Source: Candidatus Scatomonas merdigallinarum
GTDB taxonomy: Bacteria; Bacillota; Clostridia; Lachnospirales; Lachnospiraceae
Direction: 5' to 3'
Length of the DNA: 37,943 nt
Assembly: GCA_018716305.1 (NCBI GenBank)
Contig: DVKB01000017.1
Location: forward strand, 1 to 37,943
Shown here one piece after another: positions 24,584 through 34,056 of this stretch; position 1 is the first letter of the stretch, and the number at the start of each line of letters is the position of its first letter. The notes under the pieces were generated by a model. That model did not search any database. It saw nothing but the letters and a program-made list of their open reading frames with translations, and had not been told where the DNA came from. The translations under genes were made by a program, and so were the position numbers.

Positions 24584-25294
24584 ATGCTGCAAATGTGCAT
24601 GGATCAAAACTTTTTTCTATACGGCATGATAGCCGCGGGAATTCTGGGAGTATGGTGCCTGTTCTGGAGCAGCCGCTTTTATCACACAGCGGTAAAAGAT
24701 ATGAGGCGCAGGGAAGAGCCTAAAGGCCGGTGGACGGAAGAAATCCTGGAACTGGCGGACCGGAGGGGAGCCGGCATGAGGGATACGGAAGCTTTTATCA
24801 GGAATCGTCTCCAGGAGGGAAGGATCCTGGGGCAGCGGGTGGAAAGCCTGCTGAACGGAGTCAGTCTCGCCTCCAGCCTCTGCGGCATATTTCTGCTGCT
24901 GGGAATCTGGGGCATTTATCTTCTGCAGTATGAGAGGTATGTTCTCTATCAGTACACGCTGGCTGCAGGCAGCATCATCAGCCTCCTTCTGCTGGCCCGG
25001 TACAGCCTGAATTTTTCCGGAAAAAAACAGAGGCTTCTGGAAGGATGGAGGGATTACCTGGACAACCAGAGAACGCCCTCTGCTTCTGTGGAGGCGGAAA
25101 CGGTCAGGGAGCCGGCTGCCGCGGCGGAGCATACAAAAATCAGTCCCATGAAACGGTCGGAACAGGAGGCGGCCATCACCCAGGTGGAGGAAAAAATCCG
25201 GGAGAAAGCCAGCCCAAAAAGTAAGTTCGCGGAGCTTATGAATCCGGAGGATGAAAAACTCATGAGGGAGGTGATCCGGGAATATTTGACTTGA
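24584..25294 (+). CDS. Uncharacterised membrane protein
   Basis: A 236-aa protein I do not recognise. An N-terminal hydrophobic segment (about residues 10-30) is followed by a charged stretch with DTEAFIRNRLQEGR, two more membrane spans (near 85-108 and 115-140), and a charged C-terminal region of about 90 residues that looks helical and ends NPEDEKLMREVIREYL. The ATG at 24584 has AGGGGG at good spacing; a TTG two codons upstream is possible but weaker. It sits alone between mtnN and pgi with a possible promoter. The composition matches neighbours, so it is probably a native gene. Confidence 0.7.
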   Translation: MLQMCMDQNFFLYGMIAAGILGVWCLFWSSRFYHTAVKDMRRREEPKGRWTEEILELADRRGAGMRDTEAFIRNRLQEGRILGQRVESLLNGVSLASSLCGIFLLLGIWGIYLLQYERYVLYQYTLAAGSIISLLLLARYSLNFSGKKQRLLEGWRDYLDNQRTPSASVEAETVREPAAAAEHTKISPMKRSEQEAAITQVEEKIREKASPKSKFAELMNPEDEKLMREVIREYLT

Positions 25295-25319
25295 TTCCAG
25301 ACAGTGGATTTGCTAAACT
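25291..25319 (+). promoter_or_regulatory. Sigma-A promoter for pgi
   Basis: TTGATT at 25291-25296 and TAAACT at 25314-25319 are 17 bp apart, the -35 overlapping the end of the preceding gene. Confidence 0.6.
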
Positions 25320-25346
25320 AAAAGCAGAGTTATAGCTCAGCCCCAT

Positions 25347-25383
25347 AGCCGTACAGAACGGCTGGACTGTGTAGAATTACACA
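25347..25383 (+). promoter_or_regulatory. Two hairpins in the pgi leader
   Basis: AGCCGT 25347-25352 pairs with ACGGCT 25358-25363, and TGTGTA 25368-25373 pairs with TACACA 25378-25383, the second ending 2 nt before AAGGAGAG. They could stabilise the mRNA or modulate ribosome access. They do not match a riboswitch that I know. Confidence 0.4.
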
Positions 25384-25400
25384 AAGGAGAGAAAAGAAAA

Positions 25401-26750
25401 ATGGGAACAAAAGTAGCATTTGATTATTCCAAAGCAGCAGGTTTTATCCGTGAGCACGAGATGCAGTCTTTTGAGCAGATTGCGTGCGCGGCCAAAGAGG
25501 TGCTGGTATCCAGAAGCGGCCAGGGCAATGATTATCTGGGATGGATCGATCTGCCGGTCAACTATGACAGGGAAGAGTTTGCCCGCATCAAAAAAGCCGC
25601 GGAGAAGATCTGCAGCGATTCTGAGGTGCTGGTGGTCATCGGTATTGGGGGTTCTTATCTGGGAGCCAGAGCGGCCATCGAGTTCCTGCGCCACGGATTT
25701 TACAATAACATCAGCAAAGAGCAGAGAAAGACCCCGGAGATTTACTTCGCCGGCAACAGCATCAGCAGCAGCTATCTGCAGGGCCTGATCGATGTTGTGG
25801 GGGACCGGGATTTCTCCGTAAATATTATATCAAAGTCCGGCACCACCACTGAGCCTGCCATCGCTTTCCGCATTTTCAAGGAGATGCTGGAGAAGAAGTA
25901 TGGCAAGGAAGAGGCGGCAAAGAGGATCTATGCCACCACGGACAAGGCCAAGGGAGCCCTGAAGCATCTGTCAGATGAAGAGGGCTACGAGACCTTCGTC
26001 GTACCGGACGATGTTGGAGGAAGATTCTCCGTACTGACTGCCGTTGGCCTGCTGCCCATCGCCGTCAGCGGAGCTGACATAGATAAGCTGATGGAGGGCG
26101 CCGCCTCCGGAAGAGAGATGGCGCTGAACCTGCCCTACGCGGAAAATGACGCCATGCAGTACGCGGCAGTCCGCAACATTCTGCACCGCAAGGGCAAATC
26201 TGTGGAGATCCTGGCCAACTACGAGCCCAGCCTGCACTACATTTCCGAGTGGTGGAAGCAGCTCTATGGCGAGAGCGAGGGCAAAGACCAGAAGGGTATC
26301 TATCCCGCTTCTGTCGATCTGACCACAGACCTGCACTCCATGGGCCAGTTCATTCAGGACGGCTCCCGGATTATGTTCGAGACCGTTATGAATGTGGAAA
26401 AATCAAGAGTAGAGCTGACCATCGGTGAGGAGCCGGTAGATCTGGACGGACTGAACTATCTGGCCGGAAAGACCGTGGATTTCGTCAACAAGAGTGCCAT
26501 GAACGGCACCATCCTGGCACACACCGACGGCAGTGTTCCCAATCTCCGGGTAGACATTCCGGAGCAGAATGAGTTCTATCTGGGACAGCTGTTCTACTTC
26601 TTCGAGTTTGCCTGCGGCATCAGCGGCTACGTATCCGGCGTGAATCCGTTCAACCAGCCGGGCGTGGAGAGCTACAAGAAGAACATGTTCGCTCTTCTTG
26701 GGAAGCCGGGCTACGAGAAGGAAAGAGAAGAACTCATGAAGAGACTGTAA
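25401..26750 (+). CDS. pgi: Glucose-6-phosphate isomerase
   Basis: A 449-aa isomerase interconverting glucose-6-phosphate and fructose-6-phosphate in glycolysis. Conserved parts: [17 protein letters not shown], the phosphate-binding [31 protein letters not shown] and the C-terminal HTDGSVPNL and [14 protein letters not shown]. The length equals the short bacterial form found in Firmicutes. The start follows AAAGGAGAG. Codon use is regular and biased, consistent with high expression. It has its own promoter and terminator. Confidence 0.98.
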   Translation: MGTKVAFDYSKAAGFIREHEMQSFEQIACAAKEVLVSRSGQGNDYLGWIDLPVNYDREEFARIKKAAEKICSDSEVLVVIGIGGSYLGARAAIEFLRHGFYNNISKEQRKTPEIYFAGNSISSSYLQGLIDVVGDRDFSVNIISKSGTTTEPAIAFRIFKEMLEKKYGKEEAAKRIYATTDKAKGALKHLSDEEGYETFVVPDDVGGRFSVLTAVGLLPIAVSGADIDKLMEGAASGREMALNLPYAENDAMQYAAVRNILHRKGKSVEILANYEPSLHYISEWWKQLYGESEGKDQKGIYPASVDLTTDLHSMGQFIQDGSRIMFETVMNVEKSRVELTIGEEPVDLDGLNYLAGKTVDFVNKSAMNGTILAHTDGSVPNLRVDIPEQNEFYLGQLFYFFEFACGISGYVSGVNPFNQPGVESYKKNMFALLGKPGYEKEREELMKRL

Positions 26751-26763
26751 ACGCAGAATCAGA

Positions 26764-26800
26764 GACACCGCCTTCCGGCTCTGCCGGGGCGGTGTCTTTT
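26764..26800 (+). terminator. Intrinsic terminator after pgi
   Basis: GACACCGCC (26764-26772) pairs with GGCGGTGTC (26788-26796), followed by TTTT. The 15-nt interior contains a CCGG/CCGG pair extending the structure. Confidence 0.8.
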
Positions 26801-26823
26801 ACGTCATAGAAAGGAAAAAAGGA

Positions 26824-27780
26824 ATGAAAATTGTTATGCTGGAGGCCGCCAGTCTGGGGGAGGATCTGGATTTCAGCGGCTTCGCCAAGTACGGGGAGCT
26901 GGTGATCTACGGGAAGACCACCCGGGAACAGTGCCCGGAGCGGATCCGGGAGGCGGATGTGATCCTGGCCAACAAGCTGATGCTGGATCAGGGAACCCTG
27001 GGACAGGCAGAAAACCTGAAGCTGATCTGCGTCACCGCCACCGGCGTCAACAACGTGGATCTGGATTACGCGAAGAGCCGGGGCATCGGCGTGGCCAATG
27101 TGGCGGGATACTCCACCGCCAGTGTGGCCCAGCACACCTTTGCCCTGTATTTTTATGTGGCGGAAAAACTCCGCTATTTTGACGAGTATGTAAAGAGCGG
27201 GGCCTACGCGGCCAGCGATACCTTTTCCAATCTTAAGGAGCCCTTCAGTCAGCTGGAGGGAAAGACCTGGGGGATCATCGGCCTGGGCGCCATCGGCACC
27301 CGGGTGGCGGCCCTGGCGGAGGCTTTCGGCTGCCGGGCGGTCTACTATTCTTCCTCCGGGGCGGACCGGAATCCCCGCTATCAGCGGCTGGAGCTTTCTG
27401 AGCTTCTGCGGGATTCGGATGTGGTTTCTGTCCACGCGCCTCTGACCCCGGCCACAGAGAAGCTGTTTACCTACGAGCGGTTCTGCCGGATGAAGCCCTC
27501 CGCTGTCTTTATCAATGTGGGACGGGGGCCCATTGTGGATGAGCCCGGGCTGCTGCGGGCCCTGGAAGAAAAAAAGATCGCCGCCGCGGCTCTGGACGTG
27601 CTGGAAAAAGAGCCTATGGCGGCGGACAATCCCCTGCTGAAGTTTCAGGACAGCCGGCGGCTGCTGATTACCCCCCACATTGCCTGGGCTTCCCGGGAAT
27701 CCAGACAGCTGCTGGTCCGGAAGCTGGAGGAAAACCTGAAATCCTTCGCGGAGGGAGGAAGGCTGAACCGGATCTGCTGA
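26824..27780 (+). CDS. D-2-hydroxyacid dehydrogenase (hydroxypyruvate reductase type)
   Basis: A 318-aa NAD-dependent oxidoreductase. The Rossmann motif GLGAIGTRVAALAEAFG is in the middle. NVGRGPIVDEPGLLRAL has the substrate-binding Arg, AAALDVLEKEP the Glu, and TPHIAWAS the catalytic His. Gene order and details such as LICVTATGVNNVD match glycerate dehydrogenase/hydroxypyruvate reductase. The exact substrate (hydroxypyruvate, glyoxylate or another 2-ketoacid) is not settled. The GAAAGGAAAAAAGGA leader follows the pgi terminator closely, so expression needs read-through or a promoter inside that short gap. Its stop lies 5 bp from the convergent gene. Confidence 0.9.
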   Translation: MKIVMLEAASLGEDLDFSGFAKYGELVIYGKTTREQCPERIREADVILANKLMLDQGTLGQAENLKLICVTATGVNNVDLDYAKSRGIGVANVAGYSTASVAQHTFALYFYVAEKLRYFDEYVKSGAYAASDTFSNLKEPFSQLEGKTWGIIGLGAIGTRVAALAEAFGCRAVYYSSSGADRNPRYQRLELSELLRDSDVVSVHAPLTPATEKLFTYERFCRMKPSAVFINVGRGPIVDEPGLLRALEEKKIAAAALDVLEKEPMAADNPLLKFQDSRRLLITPHIAWASRESRQLLVRKLEENLKSFAEGGRLNRIC

Positions 27781-27785
27781 GCCGG

Positions 27786-28049
27786 TCATTCTTCCAGGAT
27801 CTGGATCTCCAGATAGTCAAAGTCAATGGACTCAATAAAATTGTCCTGGTAAAAGCGGGCCTTGCTGTGGCGCTTGAATTCCGCGATGGTGGAATCCAGC
27901 CAGATGGGCCTGCTCAGATCCCAGGCATAGCAGATAGCCTCCAGCGCCTGAAAAATCTTGTGGGTGCGGGTGTCCTCCGTGTCGTTGGACACCGTCATAT
28001 CTTTGATCAGATGATTATCTTTGATGATTTTTCCCCAAAGTCGAAACAT
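27786..28049 (-). CDS. Small conserved hypothetical protein
   Basis: An 87-aa acidic protein starting MFRLWGKIIKDNHLI and containing PIWLDSTIAEFKRH and FIESIDFDYLEI. Similar small proteins appear to be common in Lachnospiraceae but have no assigned role. It is not a RelE/YoeB-type toxin by any motif that I can see. An AAAGGAG ribosome site lies 8 bp upstream. Just upstream, and overlapping its first codons in another frame, is a truncated Phd/YefM antitoxin whose promoter probably now drives this gene. Confidence 0.72.
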   Translation of the reverse strand: MFRLWGKIIKDNHLIKDMTVSNDTEDTRTHKIFQALEAICYAWDLSRPIWLDSTIAEFKRHSKARFYQDNFIESIDFDYLEIQILEE

Positions 28050-28147
28050 AGAGGGCTCCTTTCTCTTGGCCGGGCGGTTTCATGCACCGTTTTTGAAATA
28101 TCAGAAAAATTATTTCTTAAATCCGAAACAGGTCTAATCATTTTCAT
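28007..28147 (-). pseudogene. Truncated Phd/YefM-type antitoxin remnant
   Basis: The reverse strand has a GGAGG ribosome site (28160-28156), an ATG at 28147, and a 46-codon frame starting MKMIRPVSDLRNNFSDISKT, the hallmark N-terminus of Phd/YefM antitoxins. After about 24 residues (to VHET) the similarity stops: the usual GEPVFLTKNG part is missing, and the frame runs on through the start of the 87-aa gene to a TGA at 28009-28007. Intact antitoxins are about 80-90 aa. The DNA-binding N-terminus remains, so a short peptide might still be made, but neutralisation of a toxin is unlikely. No toxin gene is adjacent. Confidence 0.7.
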
Positions 28148-28171
28148 AGCAGCAACCTCCAATCCGTGATT

Positions 28172-28200
28172 ATTTTAGCGTAATTACGCTAAATTTTCAA
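28172..28200 (-). promoter_or_regulatory. TA-type promoter with palindromic operator
   Basis: On the reverse strand TTGAAA (28200-28195) and TAAAAT (28177-28172) are exactly 17 bp apart. The spacer is filled by a perfect 20-bp palindrome TTTAGCGTAATTACGCTAAA at 28174-28193, overlapping the -10. This is the autoregulatory layout of antitoxin operons, where Phd/YefM dimers bind a palindrome across the promoter. Confidence 0.7.
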
Positions 28201-28335
28201 GGCGGATAAAATTCCTTTCTCCGGATGAACCAATGATTCCGTGAATCTCATTTTCAGGAAATCTTAATTTTTTCCCCAGCGGCAAATAAAGATTTCTCTG
28301 TTATGCTTACCTCATAAACGGCAGGAGCAGGACCC

Positions 28336-28364
28336 TTGAGTTCCGAAAGGGGATAGGGTATACT
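28336..28364 (+). promoter_or_regulatory. Sigma-A promoter for the two-component operon
   Basis: TTGAGT at 28336-28341 and TATACT at 28359-28364 are 17 bp apart, 57 bp before the response regulator start. Confidence 0.7.
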
Positions 28365-28420
28365 GGAACAGGCGGAAAAACGCCGGGGAGTATGAAATCA
28401 TAAAATCTGAGGAGGGAACC

Positions 28421-29110
28421 ATGAACATACTGGTATGCGATGACGATAAAGAGATTGTGGAGGCCATAGAGATCTATCTGTCCCAGGAGGGCTATACTAT
28501 TCTGAAGGCTTACGACGGCCTCCAGGCCCTGAAGATTCTGGAAGAGCAGGAGGTGCATCTGCTGATTATAGATGTGATGATGCCGCGGCTGGACGGGATC
28601 CGGGCCACCCTGAAGATCCGGGAGAAGAGCAGCATTCCCATTATTATCCTCTCCGCCAAATCCGAGGATGTGGATAAGATTCTGGGGCTGAACATCGGGG
28701 CGGATGACTATGTGACGAAGCCGTTCAATCCCCTGGAGCTGGTAGCCCGGGTGAAATCCCAGATCCGCCGCTATACCAAACTGGGGAATATCCAGGGAGA
28801 GGGGGCCAATGTCTTTACCGTGGGCGGGCTGTCCATTGACGACGATCTGAAACAGGTGACCGTGGACGGGGAGCCGGTAAAAATGACCCCCATCGAGTAC
28901 AATATCCTTCTGCTGCTGGTAAAGAATCCGGGAAAAGTCTTTTCCATTGAACAGATTTACGAAAACATCTGGAACGAGGAGGCCATCGGCGCCGACAATA
29001 CGGTGGCGGTTCATATCCGCCATATCCGGGAAAAGATCGAGATCAATCCCAAGGAGCCCCGGTACCTGAAGGTGGTCTGGGGCGTAGGGTACAAAATTGA
29101 AAAATTATAA
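28421..29110 (+). CDS. OmpR/PhoB-family response regulator
   Basis: A 229-aa two-component regulator. The receiver domain has the acidic cluster DDD (residues 7-9), the phospho-acceptor Asp51 in LLIIDVMMPRLDG, and Lys in TKPFNPLELVARV. The C-terminal winged helix (from about 130) shows MTPIEYNILLLLVKNPGKVFS and VAVHIRHIREKIEINPKEPRYLKVVWGVGYKIE, typical of the OmpR/PhoB class including VanR. The sensor kinase follows after 39 bp, so it is its cognate partner. Targets are unknown. The ribosome site is GAGGAGGGA. Confidence 0.95.
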   Translation: MNILVCDDDKEIVEAIEIYLSQEGYTILKAYDGLQALKILEEQEVHLLIIDVMMPRLDGIRATLKIREKSSIPIIILSAKSEDVDKILGLNIGADDYVTKPFNPLELVARVKSQIRRYTKLGNIQGEGANVFTVGGLSIDDDLKQVTVDGEPVKMTPIEYNILLLLVKNPGKVFSIEQIYENIWNEEAIGADNTVAVHIRHIREKIEINPKEPRYLKVVWGVGYKIEKL

Positions 29111-29149
29111 CAGAAATCTTCTGTCTCCTGCCGGAGAGGAGTGTTGAAT

Positions 29150-31657
29150 ATGGAAGCTGAAAACAGAAATCGGATTTTTTACGGGAGCCCCCTGAAAGTC
29201 CTGATGGTGCTGCTGACTTTCTGCGGGATCTTCCTGTGCGCTATTTTTGGCAGCGCCCTGCTGCATCTGGGCGGCATCAGCAGCACGGATCCCTTTGCCC
29301 TGGACGAAACCACGGAGTATCAGGAGACAGACGGCTGCGGGGAGCAGATGGTCTACGACCTTTCACATCTTTCCAACTATCTGGAGGAGAGGGGCCGTTT
29401 TGATGTGGATGGCAGATACGATCCGGACCGGCTGGTGGATCTGGCCGGGGATGAGGCCGGGAAGGAGCCGGCCGCGAATACCTCCTATACCCTGGAAGAT
29501 CTGTACACTCTGCACAACAGCGGTGTTGCCGACCAGCTGCGGGAGTGGGCGGAGTCTTCCCAGAGTATCAGCGGGGAAGAATTTCAGGGGGACGCTTCGG
29601 AGGAAGTATCTTCTGAATACGGAAATTATTATATGAGCGAAGAAGTCTGGAAGCATCTGCAGAGTGTGGCGGGCGGGGTTTCCTTCAGCAGCCAGTTTCT
29701 GTACCTCTACGGATACGGATATCAAGCGGAGATGGAAGCGGGGGTGCGCACTGCCGCGGGATCTACCCTGGCGGACTACGCCGCCGCCCATCCCAACGAA
29801 GTCTCTCTCTACGACCTGTACATGAATCTTTACCGGAAAGCCTCCCAGGCAGCGGAATACATGTGGACCCTGGAGGAGGGAGCGGCTCTGCAGAACAGTA
29901 ATTTCTGCTATTATATATCGGACGGAGAAGTGGTTTACACAAATGTAAATTCCTGGGAAAAGGCCAGCCTGGAGGAGGTATCCCGGCAGATTCAGGGATG
30001 GCCTCTGGAACTGTCCTATGTCAGGAAAAACGGCAGCCTGGAGGAGGGCAGCGTCTTTCTGGACACGCCGGCAGGCTACCGGCTGCGGGAGTATCTGTCC
30101 CTGAATTCTCTTTTATCGGAGGATGAAACGGTTCTGCTGGGCCTGCGCTCCGGTTATCCCATGGAAGATGACTACCGGGCCAAGTCAGAATTCTTCGACA
30201 GCCTGGTTCCAAATAAGAACCTTCTTCTGGCGCTGGCGGTGGCGGGAGTCTGCCTGGCGGTGGCCAGCCTGGCTATAGGGACCTTTCAGTCCGGCCGGAA
30301 TCCGGAGAACAAAGAGATCCGGCTCTATGCCTTTGACCGTCTGCCCACGGAGGCGGCGGGAGCGGTCTCTCTGCTGCTGATCTTGCTGGGGCTTGGCTTT
30401 ACGGGCTGGCCTCTGCTGAATCTGGCATACCGCTATGAGCAGTTCTCCCCTCTGTCCCTGGTCTTTTCCTCGGCGGCGGTGGTGATGGACACAGGGATCT
30501 TCCTGCTGCTTTATTATTCCCTGGTCCGGCGGCTGAAGGCTCACAATCTCTGGGAGAGGAGCCTTTTGCGGGCGGTGATCCGTCTGGGGACAAGGGCCTA
30601 CGGTGCCAGAAAAGCCTCCACTCGGGTGATCTGGGCGGGAATCCTGCTGATCCTTCTGCATTTTATTCTGCTGCCTAACGCGGGACTTTTCGGATATACC
30701 TTCTGCCTGGTGGTGGACGTCCTGGTGCTGCTGTACCTGCTTCGGGACGCCGCCGGCCGGCAGACCGTGGAGGAGGGGTTGAAACAGATCGGAACCGGGA
30801 ACCTGGACTATCAGGTGGACACCGCGGAACTGCGGGGGGATAATCTGGAGCTGGCCCAGCTAATCAACAGCATGGGACAGGGGCTGAAGGAATCTGTCAG
30901 CCGGCAGATGAAAAACGAGCGGATGCAGGCGGATCTGATTACCAATGTGTCCCATGATCTGAAAACCCCATTGACTTCTATTATTAATTATGTGGATCTG
31001 CTGAAAAGAGAAAATATTAAAGAGCCCAAAATCAAAAATTATATCGATGTGCTGGAACGGAAATCTCAGCGGCTGAAGCAGCTGGCGGAGGACCTGGTGG
31101 AGGCTTCCCGGGCCAGTTCCGGCAACGTAAAGCTGGAGATCGTCACCCTGAACCTGAACGAGCTGGTGCAGCAGGTCAACGGGGAGTTCAGCGAGCGGTT
31201 TGAGGCCCGCAGCCTGGAACTGATCTGCCATCTGCCTCTGGAAAGCGCTCTGCTGAAAGCGGATGGACGCTATATCTGGCGGGTGCTGGAAAATCTGTAC
31301 GGCAACGCCGCGAAATATGCCATGCCCTCCACCCGTGTCTATGTGGATGTGGTGAAAAAAGCGGGAATGGTGATGCTCTCCATTAAAAATGTTTCGGAAC
31401 AGACCCTGAACATCAGCGCCGATGAGCTCATGGAACGGTTTGTCCGGGGAGACAGTTCCCGTACCACCGAGGGCAGCGGCCTGGGGCTGTCTATTGCCAA
31501 AAACCTGGTGATCCTTATGGGAGGCAGCTTCGAGTTGTATGTGGACGGGGATCTTTTCAAGGCGATCCTTACGTTTCCGGAAGCCCGCGGGGAGACAGCC
31601 GGACGCGGGGAGGCTATGGAGCGGCAGGATTTTGTCTTGCGAAAATCAGAAAAATAA
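29150..31657 (+). CDS. Sensor histidine kinase with large ectodomain
   Basis: An 835-aa membrane kinase. A first transmembrane helix (about 16-40) is followed by an extracellular region of roughly 310 residues with no domain that I recognise. A bundle of about five more membrane helices runs from around 350 to 540. A linker (EEGLKQIGTGNLDYQV, HAMP-like) leads to the HisKA motif ITNVSHDLKTPLTSIINYVD with phospho-acceptor His602, and to an ATPase domain with N box ENLYGNAAKYA and G box GSGLGLSIAKNLV. The ATG at 29150 follows GAGAGGAG; a GTG at 29141 overlaps that site. It pairs with the regulator upstream. The signal sensed cannot be read from sequence. Confidence 0.92.
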   Translation: MEAENRNRIFYGSPLKVLMVLLTFCGIFLCAIFGSALLHLGGISSTDPFALDETTEYQETDGCGEQMVYDLSHLSNYLEERGRFDVDGRYDPDRLVDLAGDEAGKEPAANTSYTLEDLYTLHNSGVADQLREWAESSQSISGEEFQGDASEEVSSEYGNYYMSEEVWKHLQSVAGGVSFSSQFLYLYGYGYQAEMEAGVRTAAGSTLADYAAAHPNEVSLYDLYMNLYRKASQAAEYMWTLEEGAALQNSNFCYYISDGEVVYTNVNSWEKASLEEVSRQIQGWPLELSYVRKNGSLEEGSVFLDTPAGYRLREYLSLNSLLSEDETVLLGLRSGYPMEDDYRAKSEFFDSLVPNKNLLLALAVAGVCLAVASLAIGTFQSGRNPENKEIRLYAFDRLPTEAAGAVSLLLILLGLGFTGWPLLNLAYRYEQFSPLSLVFSSAAVVMDTGIFLLLYYSLVRRLKAHNLWERSLLRAVIRLGTRAYGARKASTRVIWAGILLILLHFILLPNAGLFGYTFCLVVDVLVLLYLLRDAAGRQTVEEGLKQIGTGNLDYQVDTAELRGDNLELAQLINSMGQGLKESVSRQMKNERMQADLITNVSHDLKTPLTSIINYVDLLKRENIKEPKIKNYIDVLERKSQRLKQLAEDLVEASRASSGNVKLEIVTLNLNELVQQVNGEFSERFEARSLELICHLPLESALLKADGRYIWRVLENLYGNAAKYAMPSTRVYVDVVKKAGMVMLSIKNVSEQTLNISADELMERFVRGDSSRTTEGSGLGLSIAKNLVILMGGSFELYVDGDLFKAILTFPEARGETAGRGEAMERQDFVLRKSEK

Positions 31658-31665
31658 GCTATGCT
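31637..31665 (+). promoter_or_regulatory. Promoter for the aconitase-like gene
   Basis: TTGCGA at 31637-31642 and TATGCT at 31660-31665 are 17 bp apart, the -35 lying within the end of the kinase gene. Confidence 0.55.
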
Positions 31666-31713
31666 AAAGGGTAAGGTCAAAAGAGTGATACTGATTTTGA
31701 AGGAGGAAAGACC

Positions 31714-34002
31714 ATGATACAGTTACTTGACGGGGGCGCTTACCTGGTAAACGGCCGGACGGTGATCCCCGCGGACGGGGAAGCGGCCGCCAGACTGCAG
31801 GCGGAGGCCGGGGTTTCCACCACTGCGGAGGAAGCCAGAAAGCAGACCATTGCCTACGGCATCCTGGAGGCGCATAATACTTCCGGAAATATGAAAGAGC
31901 TGCAGATCAAATTCGACAAGCTCACTTCCCACGATATTACCTTTGTGGGAATCATCCAGACCGCCCGGGCTTCCGGACTGGAGAAATTCCCCATTCCCTA
32001 TGTGCTCACCAACTGCCACAACTCTCTGTGCGCCGTGGGCGGCACCATCAATGAAGATGACCATATGTTCGGACTGAGCTGCGCCAAGAAATACGGCGGC
32101 GTCTATGTTCCGCCTCATCAGGCCGTGATCCATCAGTTTGCCAGAGAGATGCTCTCCGGCGGCGGAAAGATGATCCTGGGCTCTGATTCCCACACCCGCT
32201 ACGGCGCTCTGGGCACCATGGCCATGGGCGAAGGCGGACCGGAGCTGGTAAAACAGCTGCTGAACAAGACCTACGACATCCCCATGCCCGGGGTGGTGGC
32301 CGTGTATATGACAGGAGCGCCCGCTCCCGGGGTTGGTCCCCAGGATGTGGCCCTGGCCATTATCGGCGCTGTCTTTGACTGCGGCTACGTGAAAAATAAG
32401 GTTATGGAGTTTGTAGGACCCGGGGTTTCCAGCCTCAGCGCGGATTTCCGTATCGGCGTGGACGTTATGACCACCGAGACCACCTGCCTGTCCTCCATCT
32501 GGAGAACCGACGATACCATCAAAGAGTATTACGACATCCACGGCAGAAGCGGCGAGTACAAAGAGCTGAATCCGGGAGCAGTGGCTTACTACGACGGGGT
32601 AATCACCGTGGAGCTGGACAAGATCAAACCCATGATCGCCATGCCCTTCCATCCCAGCAATACCTACACCATCGAGGAAGTAAACAGCAATCTGATGGAT
32701 ATTCTGGATGAGGTGGAGAAAAGAGCCGCCGTCTCCCTGGACGGAAAGGTTCCCTTCACGCTGAAGAATAAAGTGCGCGGCGGAAAGCTCCTGGTAGATC
32801 AGGGCATCATCGCCGGCTGCGCCGGCGGCGGCTTTGAGAACATCTGCGACGCCGCTGACATCCTGAAGGGACACAGCATCGGCGCCGATGAGTTCACGCT
32901 CAGCGTTTACCCGGCCAGCACGCCTATCTACATGGAGCTGGTAAAGAACGGCAAAATCGCGGATCTGATGGAGACCGGCGCTATTGTGAAGACCGCCTTC
33001 TGCGGCCCCTGCTTCGGCGCGGGAGACACACCGGCCAACAATGCCTTCTCCATCCGCCACACCACCAGAAACTTCCCCAACCGGGAGGGTTCCAAGATTC
33101 AGAACGGGCAGATCTCTTCCGTAGCTCTGATGGACGCCAGATCTATCGCCGCCACTGCGGCGAACAAGGGTTATCTGACCCCGGCCACGGAGTACGCGGG
33201 AACCTACAGCCGTCCGGTGTACCATTTTGACAGCCAGATCTATGCCAACCGGGTATTTGACAGCCACGGCATCGCGGATCCCTCAGCGGAGATCCATTTC
33301 GGACCCAATATCAAAGACTGGCCCCAGATGCCGGCCCTGGCGGAACATCTGCTGCTGAAAGTAGTTTCCGAGATCCATGATCCCGTCACCACCACCGATG
33401 AGCTGATCCCCTCCGGGGAGACCTCTTCCTACCGGTCCAATCCCCTGGGCCTGGCAGAGTTCACTCTGTCCAGGAAGGATCCGGCCTACGTGGGACGGGC
33501 AAAAGAAGTGCAGAGGGCGGAGAAAGCCCTGGAAGCGGGGGAGGATCCCATCGCCGCCCTGCCGGAACTGCAGGCCGTGCTGGATACGGTGAAACAGACC
33601 TTCGGGGATGTAAATAACAGCAATCTGGGCATCGGCTCCACCATTTTCGCTGTGAAGCCCGGGGACGGCTCCGCCAGAGAGCAGGCGGCTTCCTGCCAGA
33701 AAGTGCTGGGAGGCTGGGCCAACGTAGCCAACGAGTACGCCACCAAGCGCTACCGCTCCAACCTGATCAACTGGGGCATGCTGCCGCTGCTGATTCCCGC
33801 CGGGGATCTGCCTTTCGCCAACGGAGACTACATTTTCCTGCCCCAGATCCGCAGGGAAGTGGAGGAAAAAGCGGAGACCATCAAAGCCTACGCAGTATCC
33901 GGAGGAAAGCTGATAGCTTTTGATCTGAAGCTGGGCGATCTGACCGACGATGAGAGAGAGATCATTCTCAAAGGCTGTCTCATCAATTACTACAGAGGAT
34001 AA
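31714..34002 (+). CDS. Aconitase-family hydratase (YbhJ-like)
   Basis: A 762-aa iron-sulfur hydro-lyase related to aconitase and to E. coli YbhJ, which has similar length and no assigned substrate. Aconitase features include the CxxC pair in [12 protein letters not shown], an additional Cys in [12 protein letters not shown], and the substrate-region [20 protein letters not shown]. The C-terminal swivel domain with [14 protein letters not shown] resembles the aconitase domain 4 Arg loop. True aconitase has a longer swivel linker and different active-site detail, so citrate may not be the substrate. The gene has an AAGGAGGAAA ribosome site, its own promoter and a strong terminator. No citrate synthase or isocitrate dehydrogenase is adjacent. 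Confidence 0.87.
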   Translation: MIQLLDGGAYLVNGRTVIPADGEAAARLQAEAGVSTTAEEARKQTIAYGILEAHNTSGNMKELQIKFDKLTSHDITFVGIIQTARASGLEKFPIPYVLTNCHNSLCAVGGTINEDDHMFGLSCAKKYGGVYVPPHQAVIHQFAREMLSGGGKMILGSDSHTRYGALGTMAMGEGGPELVKQLLNKTYDIPMPGVVAVYMTGAPAPGVGPQDVALAIIGAVFDCGYVKNKVMEFVGPGVSSLSADFRIGVDVMTTETTCLSSIWRTDDTIKEYYDIHGRSGEYKELNPGAVAYYDGVITVELDKIKPMIAMPFHPSNTYTIEEVNSNLMDILDEVEKRAAVSLDGKVPFTLKNKVRGGKLLVDQGIIAGCAGGGFENICDAADILKGHSIGADEFTLSVYPASTPIYMELVKNGKIADLMETGAIVKTAFCGPCFGAGDTPANNAFSIRHTTRNFPNREGSKIQNGQISSVALMDARSIAATAANKGYLTPATEYAGTYSRPVYHFDSQIYANRVFDSHGIADPSAEIHFGPNIKDWPQMPALAEHLLLKVVSEIHDPVTTTDELIPSGETSSYRSNPLGLAEFTLSRKDPAYVGRAKEVQRAEKALEAGEDPIAALPELQAVLDTVKQTFGDVNNSNLGIGSTIFAVKPGDGSAREQAASCQKVLGGWANVANEYATKRYRSNLINWGMLPLLIPAGDLPFANGDYIFLPQIRREVEEKAETIKAYAVSGGKLIAFDLKLGDLTDDEREIILKGCLINYYRG

Positions 34003-34010
34003 AAAATGTA

Positions 34011-34051
34011 AAAAACACCCTGACAGGAAATCCATCCTTCAGGGTGTTTTT
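34011..34051. terminator. Bidirectional intrinsic terminator
   Basis: A 13-bp stem (34011-34023 with 34039-34051) with A5 at one end and T5 at the other separates the convergent aconitase-like and zinc-ribbon genes. Confidence 0.88.
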
Positions 34052-34056
34052 GCGTC

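Noticed and set aside
31723-33267. Reverse-strand open frame opposite the aconitase-like gene.
   Set aside because: Composition artefact of the forward codon bias; no family features.
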